NCBI GenBank assembly: GCA_029690005.1
Contig: CP121458.1
Location: forward strand, 5,537,872 to 5,601,871
Length of the DNA: 64,000 bases
Origin: Prescottella defluvii
GTDB taxonomy: Bacteria; Actinomycetota; Actinomycetes; Mycobacteriales; Mycobacteriaceae
Direction: 5' to 3'
A program made the translations under genes and the position numbers. Below the pieces are notes generated by a model. That model saw only the letters and a program-made list of their open reading frames with translations, was not told the origin of the DNA and made no database searches. This document shows positions 1 through 9,128 of the stretch, one piece after another; positions within the stretch are counted from its first letter, which is position 1; every line of letters begins with the position of its first letter.

Positions 1-43
1 CTCGTTCGCCGAGAAGCGCGCCCCCAAGTTCACCGGCAAGTAG
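1..43 (+). CDS. C-terminal end of an enoyl-CoA hydratase (echA19-like), partial
   Basis: The first 43 bases read in frame 2 as SFAEKRAPKFTGK followed by TAG. An (A/S)F.EKR.P.(F/W).GK ending is the usual C-terminus of crotonase-fold enoyl-CoA hydratases. The rest of the gene lies before the window. In M. tuberculosis echA19 (Rv3516) lies a few genes before Rv3520c, whose homologue follows here on the opposite strand, so an EchA19-like side-chain enoyl-CoA hydratase is the likely identity. Only 13 residues are visible, so the family is fairly safe and the subtype is inferred from context. Confidence 0.6.
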   Translation, partial: SFAEKRAPKFTGK

Positions 44-71
44 CGGACGGCGCGTCCCGGGAGACGTACAG

Positions 72-116
72 AACGGCGCGGGCCGTGGTGGCGAGTCCAC
101 CACGGCCCGCGCCGTT
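72..116. terminator. Bidirectional hairpin terminator
   Basis: A perfect 20-bp stem (72-91 pairs with 97-116) with a 5-nt loop lies between the convergent echA-like and F420 oxidoreductase genes. There is no clear T-run, as is common in high-GC actinobacteria. Confidence 0.8.
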
Positions 117-132
117 CGCGTATCGAGAGGGA

Positions 133-1173
133 TCAGGCGGTGCCGACGGCGGCCGCGAGCTGGCGCATGTGCTCGACGCTGCGGCACGTCACCAGCAGCA
201 TCGTGACGCCGGCGTCCTCCCACTCCTTGACCTGGGTGCGGACCTCGTCGACGTTGCCGATGATCATTGTGTCCGTGACCATCTGGTCCGGCACGATCGC
301 GGCAGCCTCTTCCTTGCGACCGGAGAGGAACAGCTTCTGGATCTCCTTGACCTCCTCGCCGTATCCCATCCGGGTGTACACCTGGGCGTGGAAGTTCATC
401 TCCGCCGCGCCCATGCCGCCGACGTACAGCGCGGTGATCGGGCGAAGCTTGTCGATCTCGCCCTGGCGGTCGTCGGTGACGACCACCTGGCACGTCGCGG
501 CGATCTCGAAGTCCTCACGGCTCCGGCGCGCACCGGGGCGGGCGAATCCCTCGTCGAGCCACTCGTTGTACATCGGCGCCAGGCGCGGGGTGTAGTAGAT
601 CGCGAGCCAACCGTCCGCGATCTCCGCCGTCAGCGCAACGTTCTTGGGCCCCTCGGCGCCGAGCCAGATCGGCAGATCCGCGCGCAGCGGATGCGTGATC
701 GGCTTGAGCGGCTTCCCGAGCCCCATCGAACCCGGGCCGGCGTACGGCAACGGGTAGTGCGGTCCGTCGTTGCGCACCGCGCCCTCGCGGGCGAGGACCT
801 GACGCACGATCGAGACGTATTCGCGAGTGCGGGCCAACGGTTTCTGGAACGGCTGCCCGTACCAGCCCTCGACGACCTGGGGTCCCGACACACCCAGACC
901 GAGGATCGCGCGCCCACCGGAGAGGTGGTCGAGCGTGAGCGCGTGCATCGCGCAGTTCGTCGGCGTCCGCGCGGACATCTGCGCCACCGATGTACCCAGG
1001 CGGATGCGCTCGGTGCTCGAACCCCACCACGCGAGCGGAGTGAAGGCGTCGTTACCCCAGGACTCGGCGGAGAAGACGGCGTCGAATCCGGACGCGTCGG
1101 CCTCGTTCACCAACTCCTGCGCATTGAACGGAGGCTGCGCACCCCAGTACCCGAGTTGTAACCCCAGCTTCAT
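133..1173 (-). CDS. LLM-class F420-dependent oxidoreductase (Rv3520c-like)
   Basis: A 346-aa luciferase-like TIM-barrel protein of the F420-dependent family. It shows the N-terminal strand MKLGLQLGYWG, a GLGVSGPQVVEGWYG segment near residue 93 and a conserved LPIWLGAEGP segment. It matches Rv3520c, which sits beside the Rv3521-ltp4-ltp3 genes in M. tuberculosis, and the same divergent arrangement is seen here. The ATG at 1173 has a GGAGG ribosome site 7 nt upstream. A KstR-type box (1224-1237) lies in the shared promoter region. Family knowledge predicts F420 rather than FMN; the sterol substrate is unknown, though its neighbours suggest side-chain oxidation. The frame is intact. Confidence 0.88.
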   Translation of the reverse strand: MKLGLQLGYWGAQPPFNAQELVNEADASGFDAVFSAESWGNDAFTPLAWWGSSTERIRLGTSVAQMSARTPTNCAMHALTLDHLSGGRAILGLGVSGPQVVEGWYGQPFQKPLARTREYVSIVRQVLAREGAVRNDGPHYPLPYAGPGSMGLGKPLKPITHPLRADLPIWLGAEGPKNVALTAEIADGWLAIYYTPRLAPMYNEWLDEGFARPGARRSREDFEIAATCQVVVTDDRQGEIDKLRPITALYVGGMGAAEMNFHAQVYTRMGYGEEVKEIQKLFLSGRKEEAAAIVPDQMVTDTMIIGNVDEVRTQVKEWEDAGVTMLLVTCRSVEHMRQLAAAVGTA

Positions 1174-1223
1174 TGCGTGCCTCCGTGTTTTCCCATATCT
1201 GCAGTGACTCTTGCCACAGTAAT

Positions 1224-1237
1224 AAGAACCTGTTCTA
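1224..1237. promoter_or_regulatory. KstR-type operator
   Basis: Fits TnnAACnnGTTnnA at 13 of the 14-position pattern (only the first T is A) and holds the perfect palindrome AGAACCTGTTCT. It lies 9 nt before the GTG of the DUF35 gene and about 50 nt before the divergent F420 gene, so it probably controls both. Confidence 0.75.
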
Positions 1238-1246
1238 CTCGATTCC

Positions 1247-2229
1247 GTGACTCAAGGAAAGACAGCAGGCAAGAGCCAAGTGGCCGAGCAGCCACTGAGA
1301 GCACCACTTAATCTGAAATTCGACTACACCCGATCGGTGGGGCCGACCATCGGCGCGTTCGTGACCGGCCTGCGTGACCGAAAGATCATCGGCGGCCGTG
1401 GATCCGACGGCCGAATCCACGTTCCCCACCGGAATTCGATCCCGCGACGCTGGAACCGCTGACCGATTTCGTCGACGTGTCGGATACCGGCACGGTCGTC
1501 AGTTGGTCGTGGATGGCCGAGCCCATCGAGGGTCAGCCGCTGACGCACCCGTTCGCGTGGGCGCTGGTGAAGCTCGACGGTGCCGACACCTCGATCCTGC
1601 ACGCCGTCGACGCCGGCTCCCCCGACGCGATGAGCACCGGGATGCGGGTGCGGGTCCGCTGGGCGGACGAGCGCACCGGACGCATCCAGGACATCGCGTG
1701 CTTCGAGCCCGGCGAGAGCGATTCGACTCCGGCGCCGACCGCGGGTGAACCGGTCACCGGCATCGTCACCCCGATCGATCTGAACTACACGCACACCGCG
1801 TCGTTCGAGGAGACGTACTACCTACGCGGCCTCATGGAGGGCAAGATCATCGGCGGGCGCACCGACGCGAACGGCAAGGTGTACGTGCCGCCGCGCGGCG
1901 CCAACCCCACCGACGGTGTACCCACCAAGGAGCAGGTCGAGGTGTCCGACAAGGGCACCATCACGACCTTCTGCATCGTCAACGTGCCGTTCATGGGCCA
2001 GCAGATCAAGCCTCCGTACGTCGCGGCCTACGTGTTGCTCGACGGCGCCGACATCCCGTTCCTGCACCTGCTCCTCGACGTCGACGCGTCCGAGGTCCGG
2101 ATGGGTATGCGTGTCGAGGCCGTGTGGCGCCCGAAGGAGGAGTGGGAGTACTCGCTTCGGAACATCTCCCACTTCCGCCCGAGCGGTGAGCCGGACGCGG
2201 ACTACGACACCTACAAGCACCACCTCTAG
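1247..2229 (+). CDS. Twin DUF35/OB-fold protein (Rv3521-like), frameshifted
   Basis: Reconstructed at 327 aa. Two successive DUF35-like halves are visible: one around KIIGGRGSDGRIHVPP, the second around KIIGGRTDANGKVYVPP, each followed by an OB-fold segment. DUF35 proteins partner thiolase-like lipid-transfer proteins; ChsH2 with Ltp2 forms the retro-aldolase that finishes cholesterol side-chain removal. The position directly before ltp4 and ltp3 suggests the same kind of partnership. The zinc-ribbon cysteines of many DUF35 proteins are absent from both halves. The frame breaks at the C-run 1424-1427, where one added C restores VPPPEFDP. The GTG start has no obvious Shine-Dalgarno, so a leaderless transcript is possible. 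Confidence 0.82.
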
Positions 2230-2242
2230 GAGCCTCGAGACC

Positions 2243-3307
2243 ATGACAGACATTGCAGTCGTCGGCTTCGCACAGGCCCCCCATGTGCGTGAGACCACCG
2301 GCACCACCAACGGTGTCGAGATGCTCGTCCCCTGCTTCCAGGAGCTGTACGCGGAGCTAGGAATCACCAAGTCCGACATCGGCTTCTGGTGCTCCGGTTC
2401 GTCCGACTACCTGGCCGGCCGGTCCTTCTCGTTCATCTCCGCGATCGACTCGATCGGCGCCGTGCCGCCGATCAACGAGTCGCATGTCGAGATGGACGCC
2501 GCCTGGGCGCTGTACGAGGCGTGGGTCAAGCTCATGACCGGCGAGGTCGATACGGCCCTCGTGTACGGCTTCGGCAAGTCGTCCGCGGGCAACCTCCGCC
2601 AGATCCTCGCCATGCAGATGGACCCCTACCTCGTGTCCCCGCTGTGGCCGGACTCGGTCTCGGTCGCGGGCCTGCAGGCCCGACTGGGTCTCGACGCCGG
2701 CAAGTGGACGGCCGAGGACATGGCCGCGGTCGCCCAGCGCAGCCGCGCCGCCGCGAAGAGCAACCCCAACGCCCAGATCTCCGGCGACGTCGACCTCGAG
2801 ACGCTGCTCGCGTCCGAGTACATCGCCGATCCGCTGCGCGTGCACGACTGCGCGCCGATCACCGACGGTGCGGCCGCGATCATTCTGGCCCGCGGTGACC
2901 GCGCCCGCGAGCTGCGCGAGCGGCCGGCGTGGATCACCGGCATCGAGCACCGCATCGACTCCCCCTCCATCGGGTCGCGGGACCTGACGACGTCCCCGTC
3001 CACCGCCGCCGCCGCACGCGCCGCGACCGGTGGCGACGTCTCGAACATCGACGTCGCCGAACTGCACGCCCCGTTCACGCATCAGGAGATCATCCTGCGC
3101 GAGGCGATCGGTCTGACCGATGCCACCACCATCAACCCGTCGGGTGGTCCGCTGACCGGCAACCCGATGTTCGCGGGCGGCCTCGAGCGCATCGGCTACG
3201 CGGCCCGACAGATCTTCAGCGGTGACGCCCAGCGCACCCTCGCTCACGCCACCAGTGGCCCTGTGCTGCAGCAGAACCTGGTCGCGGTCATGGAAGGACG
3301 CAACTAA
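2243..3307 (+). CDS. ltp4: Thiolase-fold lipid-transfer protein / aldolase Ltp4 (Rv3522-like)
   Basis: A 354-aa SCP-x thiolase-like protein with intact frame. It begins MTDIAVVGFAQAPHV, has a degenerate thiolase core (GFGKSSAGNLRQ) and a C-terminal NPSGGPLTGNPMFAGGLER segment. The usual catalytic cysteine and histidine of thiolases are not in place, as in Ltp2-type aldolases. In Rhodococcus rhodochrous, Ltp3 and Ltp4 are implicated in retro-aldol removal of C24-branched sterol side chains. It follows the DUF35 gene by 13 nt and its TAA overlaps the ATG of ltp3 by one base, indicating coupled expression. Confidence 0.85.
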   Translation: MTDIAVVGFAQAPHVRETTGTTNGVEMLVPCFQELYAELGITKSDIGFWCSGSSDYLAGRSFSFISAIDSIGAVPPINESHVEMDAAWALYEAWVKLMTGEVDTALVYGFGKSSAGNLRQILAMQMDPYLVSPLWPDSVSVAGLQARLGLDAGKWTAEDMAAVAQRSRAAAKSNPNAQISGDVDLETLLASEYIADPLRVHDCAPITDGAAAIILARGDRARELRERPAWITGIEHRIDSPSIGSRDLTTSPSTAAAARAATGGDVSNIDVAELHAPFTHQEIILREAIGLTDATTINPSGGPLTGNPMFAGGLERIGYAARQIFSGDAQRTLAHATSGPVLQQNLVAVMEGRN

Positions 3308-4481
3308 TGGCGAAGCAACTGGCAGCCGTCCTCGGTACCGGCCAGACCTACTACGTCGCCAAGCGCCACGACGTCACGATGGCCGGCATGATCCGCGAGG
3401 CGATCGACCGCGCAATGGCCGACGCCCACGTCGGCTGGGACGACATCGACGCCATCGTCATCGGCAAGGCCCCCGACCTGTTCGAGGGGTCGATGATGCC
3501 GGAGCTCGCCATGTCGGATGCGTTGGGCGCCAACGGCAAGCCGCTGCTGCGCGTGCACACCGCCGGATCCGTCGGTGCGTCGACGGGCAATGTCGCGGCC
3601 AGCCTCGTGCAGTCCGGCGTCCACAAGCGGGTGCTCGCGGTGTCGTGGGAGAAGCAATCCGAGTCCAACGCGATGTGGGCGCTCTCCACACCGGTGCCGT
3701 TCACGATGCCCGTCGGCGCGGGCGCGGGCGGGTTCTTCGCACCGCACGTGCGCTCGTACATCCGCCGCTCCGGTGCCCCGACCACATCGGTGCGATGGTC
3801 GCCGTCAAGGACCGCCGCAACGGCGCCATGAACCCCTACGCGCACCTCAAGCAGCCCGACATCACCGTCGAGTCGGTGCAGGCCTCCCAGATGCTGTGGG
3901 ACCCCATCCGTTACGACGAGACTTGCCCGTCGTCGGACGGCGCCTGCGCGATCGTCATCGGCAACGAAGATGCAGCGAAGGAAGTCCTTTCCGAAGGCCG
4001 CAAGGTGGCGTGGATCCATGCGACCGCGATGCGCACCGAGCCGCTGTCGTACGCCGGCCGCAACGTCGCGAACCCGCAGGCCGGCCGCGACGCCTCCGCC
4101 GCGTTGTGGAAGGCGGCGGGCATCACCGATCCGCTGAACGAGATCGACGAGGCCGAGATCTACGTGCCGTTCTCTTGGTTCGAGCCGATGTGGCTCGAGA
4201 ACCTCGGGTTCGTGCCGGAGGGTCAGGGCTGGAAGTTCACCGAGGCCGGCGAGACCGCGATCGGCGGCCAGCTGCCGGTGAATGCGTCGGGCGGCGTGCT
4301 CTCGTCGAATCCGATCGGTGCCTCCGGCATGATCCGCTACGCCGAGTCCGCGATGCAGGTGATGGAGCGGGCGGGCGATCACCAGGTCGACGGCGCCCGC
4401 AAGGCGTTCGGTCACGCGTACGGCGGTGGCTCGCAGTACTTCGCGATGTGGGTGGTCGGCTCCGACCGTCCGACCAACTAG
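3307..4481 (+). CDS. ltp3: Thiolase-fold lipid-transfer protein / aldolase Ltp3 (Rv3523-like), frameshifted
   Basis: Reconstructed at 391 aa. The N-terminal part (MAKQLAAVLGTGQTYYVAK) reads to about 3780. One missing G there shifts the frame; adding it joins SGAPDHIGAMVAV to the remaining C-terminal half. The protein shows the thiolase-like VHTAGSVGAS and VNASGGVLSSNPIGASG segments. Its role is inferred with Ltp4 and the DUF35 protein: a heteromeric acyl-CoA retro-aldolase for branched sterol side chains. It overlaps ltp4 by one base and is followed 11 nt later by the luciferase-like gene. Confidence 0.83.
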
Positions 4482-4492
4482 GAGGATTCACC

Positions 4493-5355
4493 ATGAAGTT
4501 CACAGTCGGCATCGCGATGAGCCCGCTCGACCAGTTGACCGCCCTGGCACAGACCGCGGAGGAGTGTGGGTTCGCGAACATCGCGCTGCCCGACTCCCTG
4601 TTCTTCATGGAGACGGCCGCCGCGGACTACCCGTACACCCCCGACGGCTCGCGCATGTGGAATGCCGAGACGCCGTGGGTGGACCCGTTGATCGCGGCGG
4701 CCGCGATGGGCGCCGTCACTAGCACCATCGGCTTCTACACGAACGTCCTCAAGCTCGGTTCCCGCAACCCCCTGCTGCTCGCGCGGCAGGTGGGTTCGGT
4801 CGCCAACATGACCGGCAACCGATTCGGCTTCGGCGTCGGGATCGGCTGGGCCCCCGAAGAGTTCGAGTGGTGCGGGCGCCGTACAAGAAGCGCGGCGCTC
4901 GCGTCGACGAGATGATCGAGATCATCAAGCTTGTCCTGGCCGGCGGGATGGTCGAGTACCACGGCGAGTTCTTCGACTTCGACCGACTGCAGATCAGCCC
5001 AGCGCCCAGCAAGCCGGTGCCGTTCTACGTCGGCGGTCACACCGAGGTCGCGCTCAAGCGCGCGGCCCGGGTGGGCGACGGCTGGACCTCGGCGATGATG
5101 AAGTTCGACGACCTGGTCACCACGATGGCCCGGCTGAAGGAACTTCGCACCGAATACGGCCGAGCCGACCAGCCTTTCGAGATCCAGGCGGTGTGCATCG
5201 ACAGGTTCGGCAAGGACGGGTACGCCCAGATGGCCGAGGCCGGCATCACCGACAACATCGTCGTCCCGTGGATCTTCGACGGACTCGGGTTCGACGCCCC
5301 GCTCGAGGCCGAGCAGGACTCGCTGCGCAAGTTCGCCGATCAGTACATTCACTAG
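4493..5355 (+). CDS. LLM-class F420-dependent oxidoreductase, frameshifted
   Basis: Reconstructed at 287 aa. Typical luciferase-like segments are present: MKFTVGIAMSPLDQL at the N-terminus, GNRFGFGVGIGWAPEEFEW in the middle and PVPFYVGGHTEVALKRAARV further on. The frame breaks in the G-run 4874-4876; one added G gives EWCGAPYKKRG. The start ATG has a strong AGGAGG site 7 nt upstream. It is the fourth gene of the DUF35-ltp4-ltp3 operon, so it probably oxidises or reduces a sterol side-chain intermediate, perhaps with F420. The exact reaction is unknown. Confidence 0.8.
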
Positions 5356-5365
5356 GGAGCGAAGC

Positions 5366-5785
5366 ATGACGACAACCGGTACCGAGCACCCCGCGCGCAT
5401 CGCCGCGAAGGCCTCACAGTCCGCCGCGAGCGGAAAGCGCAAGGAGGAGTGGCTCGATCTGTTCGCGGAGGACGGCTGGGTCGAGGACCCGGTCGGCCCG
5501 TCGGGCTTCGATCCCGAGGGCAAGGGCCACCACGGTCGCGAGGCGATCTCGAAGTTCTACGACATGACGATCGCCAACACCGACTCGCTCGAGTTCATCG
5601 TGAACGACTCGCTGGTGTGCGGCGACGAGAACGTCAACATCGGCAAGATCCGCACGGTCATGGCCGGCAACCAGATCGACGCCGAGGGTGTGTTCATCTA
5701 CCGCGTCAACGCCGAGGGCAAGCTGCAGTCGCTGCGGGCCTTCTGGGAGGTCGAGCGCGCGATGAAGACGCTGAAGAAGCTCTGA
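5366..5785 (+). CDS. NTF2-like / ketosteroid-isomerase-fold protein (Rv0760c-like)
   Basis: A 139-aa single-domain protein of the NTF2/SnoaL fold, intact, with GGGAG upstream of its ATG. The segment EEWLDLFAEDGWVEDPVGPS resembles M. tuberculosis Rv0760c, a steroid-binding ketosteroid-isomerase-like protein, and the C-terminal GVFIYRVNAEGKLQSLRAFW strands fit the fold. It is the last gene of the ltp operon and is followed by a strong terminator. Isomerase activity is possible but not shown; it could instead bind a steroid intermediate. Confidence 0.78.
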   Translation: MTTTGTEHPARIAAKASQSAASGKRKEEWLDLFAEDGWVEDPVGPSGFDPEGKGHHGREAISKFYDMTIANTDSLEFIVNDSLVCGDENVNIGKIRTVMAGNQIDAEGVFIYRVNAEGKLQSLRAFWEVERAMKTLKKL

Positions 5786-5797
5786 GTCCGAAGCAGG

Positions 5798-5838
5798 AAA
5801 GTGGGGCGGTCACCGGAATCCGGTGACCGCCCCACTTT
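5798..5838 (+). terminator. Hairpin terminator of the DUF35-ltp4-ltp3 operon
   Basis: A perfect 19-bp stem (5798-5816 with 5820-5838) with a 3-nt loop, 12 nt after the stop codon of the NTF2-like gene. Confidence 0.85.
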
Positions 5839-5885
5839 CGTTGTGTCCGTGCATCTCTGGTCTGAGTCTGAAGATCCCGGACAAA

Positions 5886-5930
5886 GCGATAGCGCCAGCG
5901 AGGGATGAGGGATCTCGCTGACGCTACCGC
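5886..5930 (-). terminator. Imperfect hairpin, probable cyp125 terminator
   Basis: The arms 5886-5902 and 5914-5930 pair with two mismatches. It lies 21 nt past the cyp125 stop codon on the minus strand. Confidence 0.6.
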
Positions 5931-5951
5931 GTCTGTGTGTGCGATTGGAGC

Positions 5952-7204
5952 CTAGTGCTTGACCGGGCAGCCCGAGGTCTTGTAGTCGACCTGGTACTCC
6001 TTGATGCCGTTCAGCCAGCCGGACCGCAGGCGGCGGGTGTCGCCGGCCTCGGTGATGTCCGGGAGGAAGTCTGCGATCGCGTTGAAGATCAGCTCGATCT
6101 CCATTCGAGCGAGGTTGGCACCCAGGCAGTAGTGAGCGCCGGTACCGCCGAACGACAGGTGCGGGTTGGGGTCACGCGTGATGTCGAACGTGTGCGGGTT
6201 CTCGAACACGTCCTCGTCGAAGTTCGCCGAGACGTAGCTCATCACCACGCGCTGACCCTTCTTGACCTGCACGCCGCCGATCTCGGTGTCCTGCAGCGCG
6301 GTGCGCTGGAACGACGCGACCGGGGTGGCCCAGCGGATGACCTCGTCGGCCATGGTCTTCGGGCGTTCCTTCTTGAACAGCTCCCACTGCTCGGGGTTGT
6401 CCATGAAGGCCTTCATGCCGTGCGTGGTGGCGTTGCGGGTGGTCTCGTTGCCGGCCACCGCGAGCACGATCACGAAGAAGCCGAACTCCTCGGCGCTGAG
6501 CTCGTCGCCGTCGACGTCCGCCTCGATGAGCGTGGTGACGAGGTCGTTGGCCGGGTTCTTCTTGCGCTCCTCGGCCATCTGGTAGGCGTAGCCGAGGATC
6601 TCCATCGACGCTGCCGCCGGATCGATGTCGGCGAACTCGGGGTCGTCGTACGAGGTCATCTGGTTGGACCACTCGAAGACCTTGCCGCGATCTTCCTGCG
6701 GCACGCCGATGAGTTCGGCGATGGCCTGCAGCGGCAGTTCCGCCGCGACCTGGGTGACGAAGTCGCCGCTACCCTCCTCAGCGGCGGCCTTGACGATGGC
6801 CTCGGCACGGGACTTCAGTTCGGCCTTGAGCCCGTTGATGGCACGGGGCGTGAAGCCGCGGGCGACGAGCTTGCGCAGCTTGGTGTGCTCCGGCGCATCC
6901 TTGTTCAGGAGCACGAAACGCTGGAGTTCGATCTGCGCGCGCTCCATGTCGTCGTTGAAGCGCGGGATCGCGGTGTTCTCCCAGGTGGAGAACACATCGC
7001 TGCGCATCGAGACATCGCGGATGTCCTCGTGCCGGGTGACCAACCAGTAGCCACCGTCGTTGAACCCGCCGACCCCGTCGGGCTGCTCGACCCAGTACAC
7101 CGGCTGAGTCTTGCGAACCTCGGCAAGCTCCTCGACCGGGAGTCGGTGCGCGTAGATGTCGGGTCCGTGAAGTCGAACCCTGCGGGAATGTTGGGCTGTG
7201 CCAC
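5952..7204 (-). CDS. cyp125: Cytochrome P450 CYP125, steroid C26 (C27) monooxygenase, frameshifted
   Basis: Reconstructed at 417 aa from the GTG at 7204 (AGGAG site upstream), beginning VAQPNIPAGFDFTDP. One missing base near 7160-7161 breaks the frame after FDFTDP; the restored text continues DIYAHRLPVEEL. The I-helix VAGNETTRN, K-helix EVIRW and heme-binding FGGTGAHYCLGANLA are all present. CYP125 hydroxylates the terminal carbon of cholesterol or cholestenone to begin side-chain breakdown. It is divergent from fadA5, as Rv3545c is from Rv3546, with its own KstR box at 7243-7256. Confidence 0.93.
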
Positions 7205-7242
7205 TGCTGTCTCCTGCCGTCGCGACCAGGCGCGAAGTGATG

Positions 7243-7256
7243 TGGAACACGTTCTA
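7243..7256. promoter_or_regulatory. KstR-type operator upstream of cyp125
   Basis: TGGAACACGTTCTA matches TnnAACnnGTTnnA at every fixed position. It lies 38 nt upstream of the cyp125 start codon. Confidence 0.85.
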
Positions 7257-7331
7257 CATGCATTGAATCACAGAGCGCCGATCAGGGAAAGACTAGGCAA
7301 AAATCCGCCCTCCCGGTCCTTGCCTCACAGG

Positions 7332-7345
7332 GAGAACCTGTTCTA
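7332..7345. promoter_or_regulatory. KstR-type operator upstream of fadA5
   Basis: GAGAACCTGTTCTA matches the KstR pattern except the first T. It contains the perfect palindrome AGAACCTGTTCT and lies 32 nt before the fadA5 GTG, so each divergent gene has its own box. Confidence 0.8.
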
Positions 7346-7377
7346 TTTTTCGTAGAAGCGAGTGAAAGGATCCCACC

Positions 7378-8542
7378 GTGGGCACACCAGTAATCGTCGA
7401 GGCAGTTCGCACCCCGATCGGAAAGCGCGGTGGCTGGCTGTCCGGCCTGCACGCAGCCGAGATCCTCGGTGCCGCACAGAAGGGCATCGTAGACCGCGCG
7501 GGCATCGACCCGGCGCTCGTCGAGCAGGTCATCGGCGGATGTGTCGCGCAGGCGGGCGCGCAGTCCAACAACGTCACCCGCACCGCATGGCTCGCGGCCG
7601 GTCTGCCGTGGCAGGTCGGCGCCACCACCATCGACTGCCAGTGCGGATCCGCGCAGCAGGCGAACCACCTCATCGCCGGACTCATCGCGACCGGAGCGAT
7701 CGACATCGGCATCGCGTGCGGTGTCGAGGACATGAGCATGGTGCCGCTCGGGGCCAACGTCGGCACCGAGGCCGGCCCGCGCCGTCCGGCGTCGTGGGAC
7801 ATCGACATGCCCAACCAGTTCGACGCCGCCGAGCGGATCGCCAAGCGCCGCGGTCTCACTCGCGAGGACCTCGAGGTGCTCGGCGTCCGCTCGCAGGCTC
7901 TCGCCAAGCAGGCGTGGGCCGAGGGCCGCTTCGACCGCGAGATCGTCCCGGTCACCGCCCCGGTCATCGGCGAGGACAAGCAGCCCACGTCGGAGATGAA
8001 CGTCATCTCGCGCGACCAGGGCCTGCGCGACACCACCGCCGAATCGCTCGCCAAGCTCAAGCCGGTCCTCGAAGGGCGGAACGCACACCGCCGGCACGTC
8101 GTCGCAGATCTCCGACGGCGCCGCCGCCGTCATGCTCATGGACGAGGACCGCGCCCGCGCGCTCGGCCTGAAGCCGCGTGCCCGCATCGTCAGTCAGGTG
8201 CTCGTCGGCTCCGAGCCCGAGTACCACCTCGACGGCCCGGTGCAGGCGACGTCGCGCGTCCTGGAGAAGGCCGGCATGAAGATCGGCGACCTGGACCTGT
8301 TCGAGATCAACGAGGCGTTCGCGTCCGTCGTCCTGTCGTGGGCCCAGGTCCACGGCCCCGACATGGACAAGGTCAACGTCAACGGCGGCGCCCTCGCGCT
8401 CGGGCATCCCGTGGGCAGCACCGGTTCTCGCCTCATCACCACCGCGCTGCACGAGCTCGAGCGCCGCGACGCCTCGACCGCGCTCATCACGATGTGCGCG
8501 GGCGGTGCGCTGGCCACCGGCACCATCATCGAGCGGATCTGA
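7378..8542 (+). CDS. fadA5: Acetyl-CoA acetyltransferase FadA5 (steroid side-chain thiolase), frameshifted
   Basis: Reconstructed at 387 aa from GTG 7378, which has an AAAGGA site. Catalytic features are visible: the nucleophilic cysteine in DCQCGSAQQA, NGGALALGHPVGSTGS with the active-site histidine, and the second cysteine in CAGGALATG. FadA5 thiolytically cleaves 3-ketoacyl-CoA steroid side chains, giving androstenedione-type products. An extra G in the run 8074-8076 breaks the frame; without it the text reads LEGGTHTAGTSSQ. It is followed 16 nt later by the ddn-like gene, the same order as Rv3546-Rv3547. Confidence 0.92.
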
Positions 8543-8558
8543 TCGGGGCTCCTGGAAG

Positions 8559-9028
8559 ATGACCACGCAGCGCCCGTCGGGGCTCGATTCGAAGTACACC
8601 GCCGACATCATCAAGTGGATGTCGCGGATCAACGTGCGGTTGTATCGGGCCACCGGCGGGCGTCTCGGCGGCAAGTGGCGAGTGGGCAGCGCGTTCCCGT
8701 GGGGAATCCCGGTCTGCCTGCTCACCACCACGGGACGCAAGAGCGGTCAGCCCGGATCAGCCCGCTGTTGTTCCTCGAGGACGGCGACCGCATCGTGCTG
8801 GTCGCCTCCCAGGGCGGGCTGCCCAAGAATCCGATGTGGTACCTCAACATTCGCGCCAATCCGGACGTGACGGTGCAGATCAGGTCCGACGTCCGGACGA
8901 TGCGGGCGCGGGTCGCGACGGACGAGGAACGCGGCGCGCTCTGGCCGCGTCTGGTGGACCTCTACGCCGACTTCGACAACTACCAGTCGTGGACCGACCG
9001 CAAGATCCCTGTCGTCATCTGCGAATAG
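8559..9028 (+). CDS. Deazaflavin (F420)-dependent nitroreductase-family protein (Ddn-like), frameshifted
   Basis: Reconstructed at 156 aa. It carries the family pattern: a basic amphipathic N-terminus (KWMSRINVRLYRATGGRLGG), the VCLLTTTGRKSGQPRISPLL strand pair and the NPMWYLNIRANPDVTVQI segment that holds F420. One missing C at 8751-8753 breaks the frame after SGQP. It is the counterpart of Rv3547 (Ddn, the enzyme that activates the nitroimidazole PA-824), which also follows fadA5. The natural substrate is uncertain; quinone reduction is known for the family. Confidence 0.85.
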
Positions 9029-9128
9029 CGCGCGCCACTCCCCCGCGCGAGCATCCGGCGGGAATAATGGTGGTTGACGCCCGGCCCCCGCGCCGGGCAC
9101 ACCGCCTCGCGAGGAGGAATGTCGCGAC

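Noticed and set aside
3222..4481. Plus-strand frame of 419 codons read as one protein
   Set aside because: Its first 185 codons are an out-of-frame arginine-rich reading of ltp3; only the C-terminal half is real.
5937..7355. A 472-codon open frame on the plus strand opposite cyp125
   Set aside because: Composition is that of an antisense shadow (leucine/arginine/aspartate/valine-rich), while the minus strand carries all P450 motifs.
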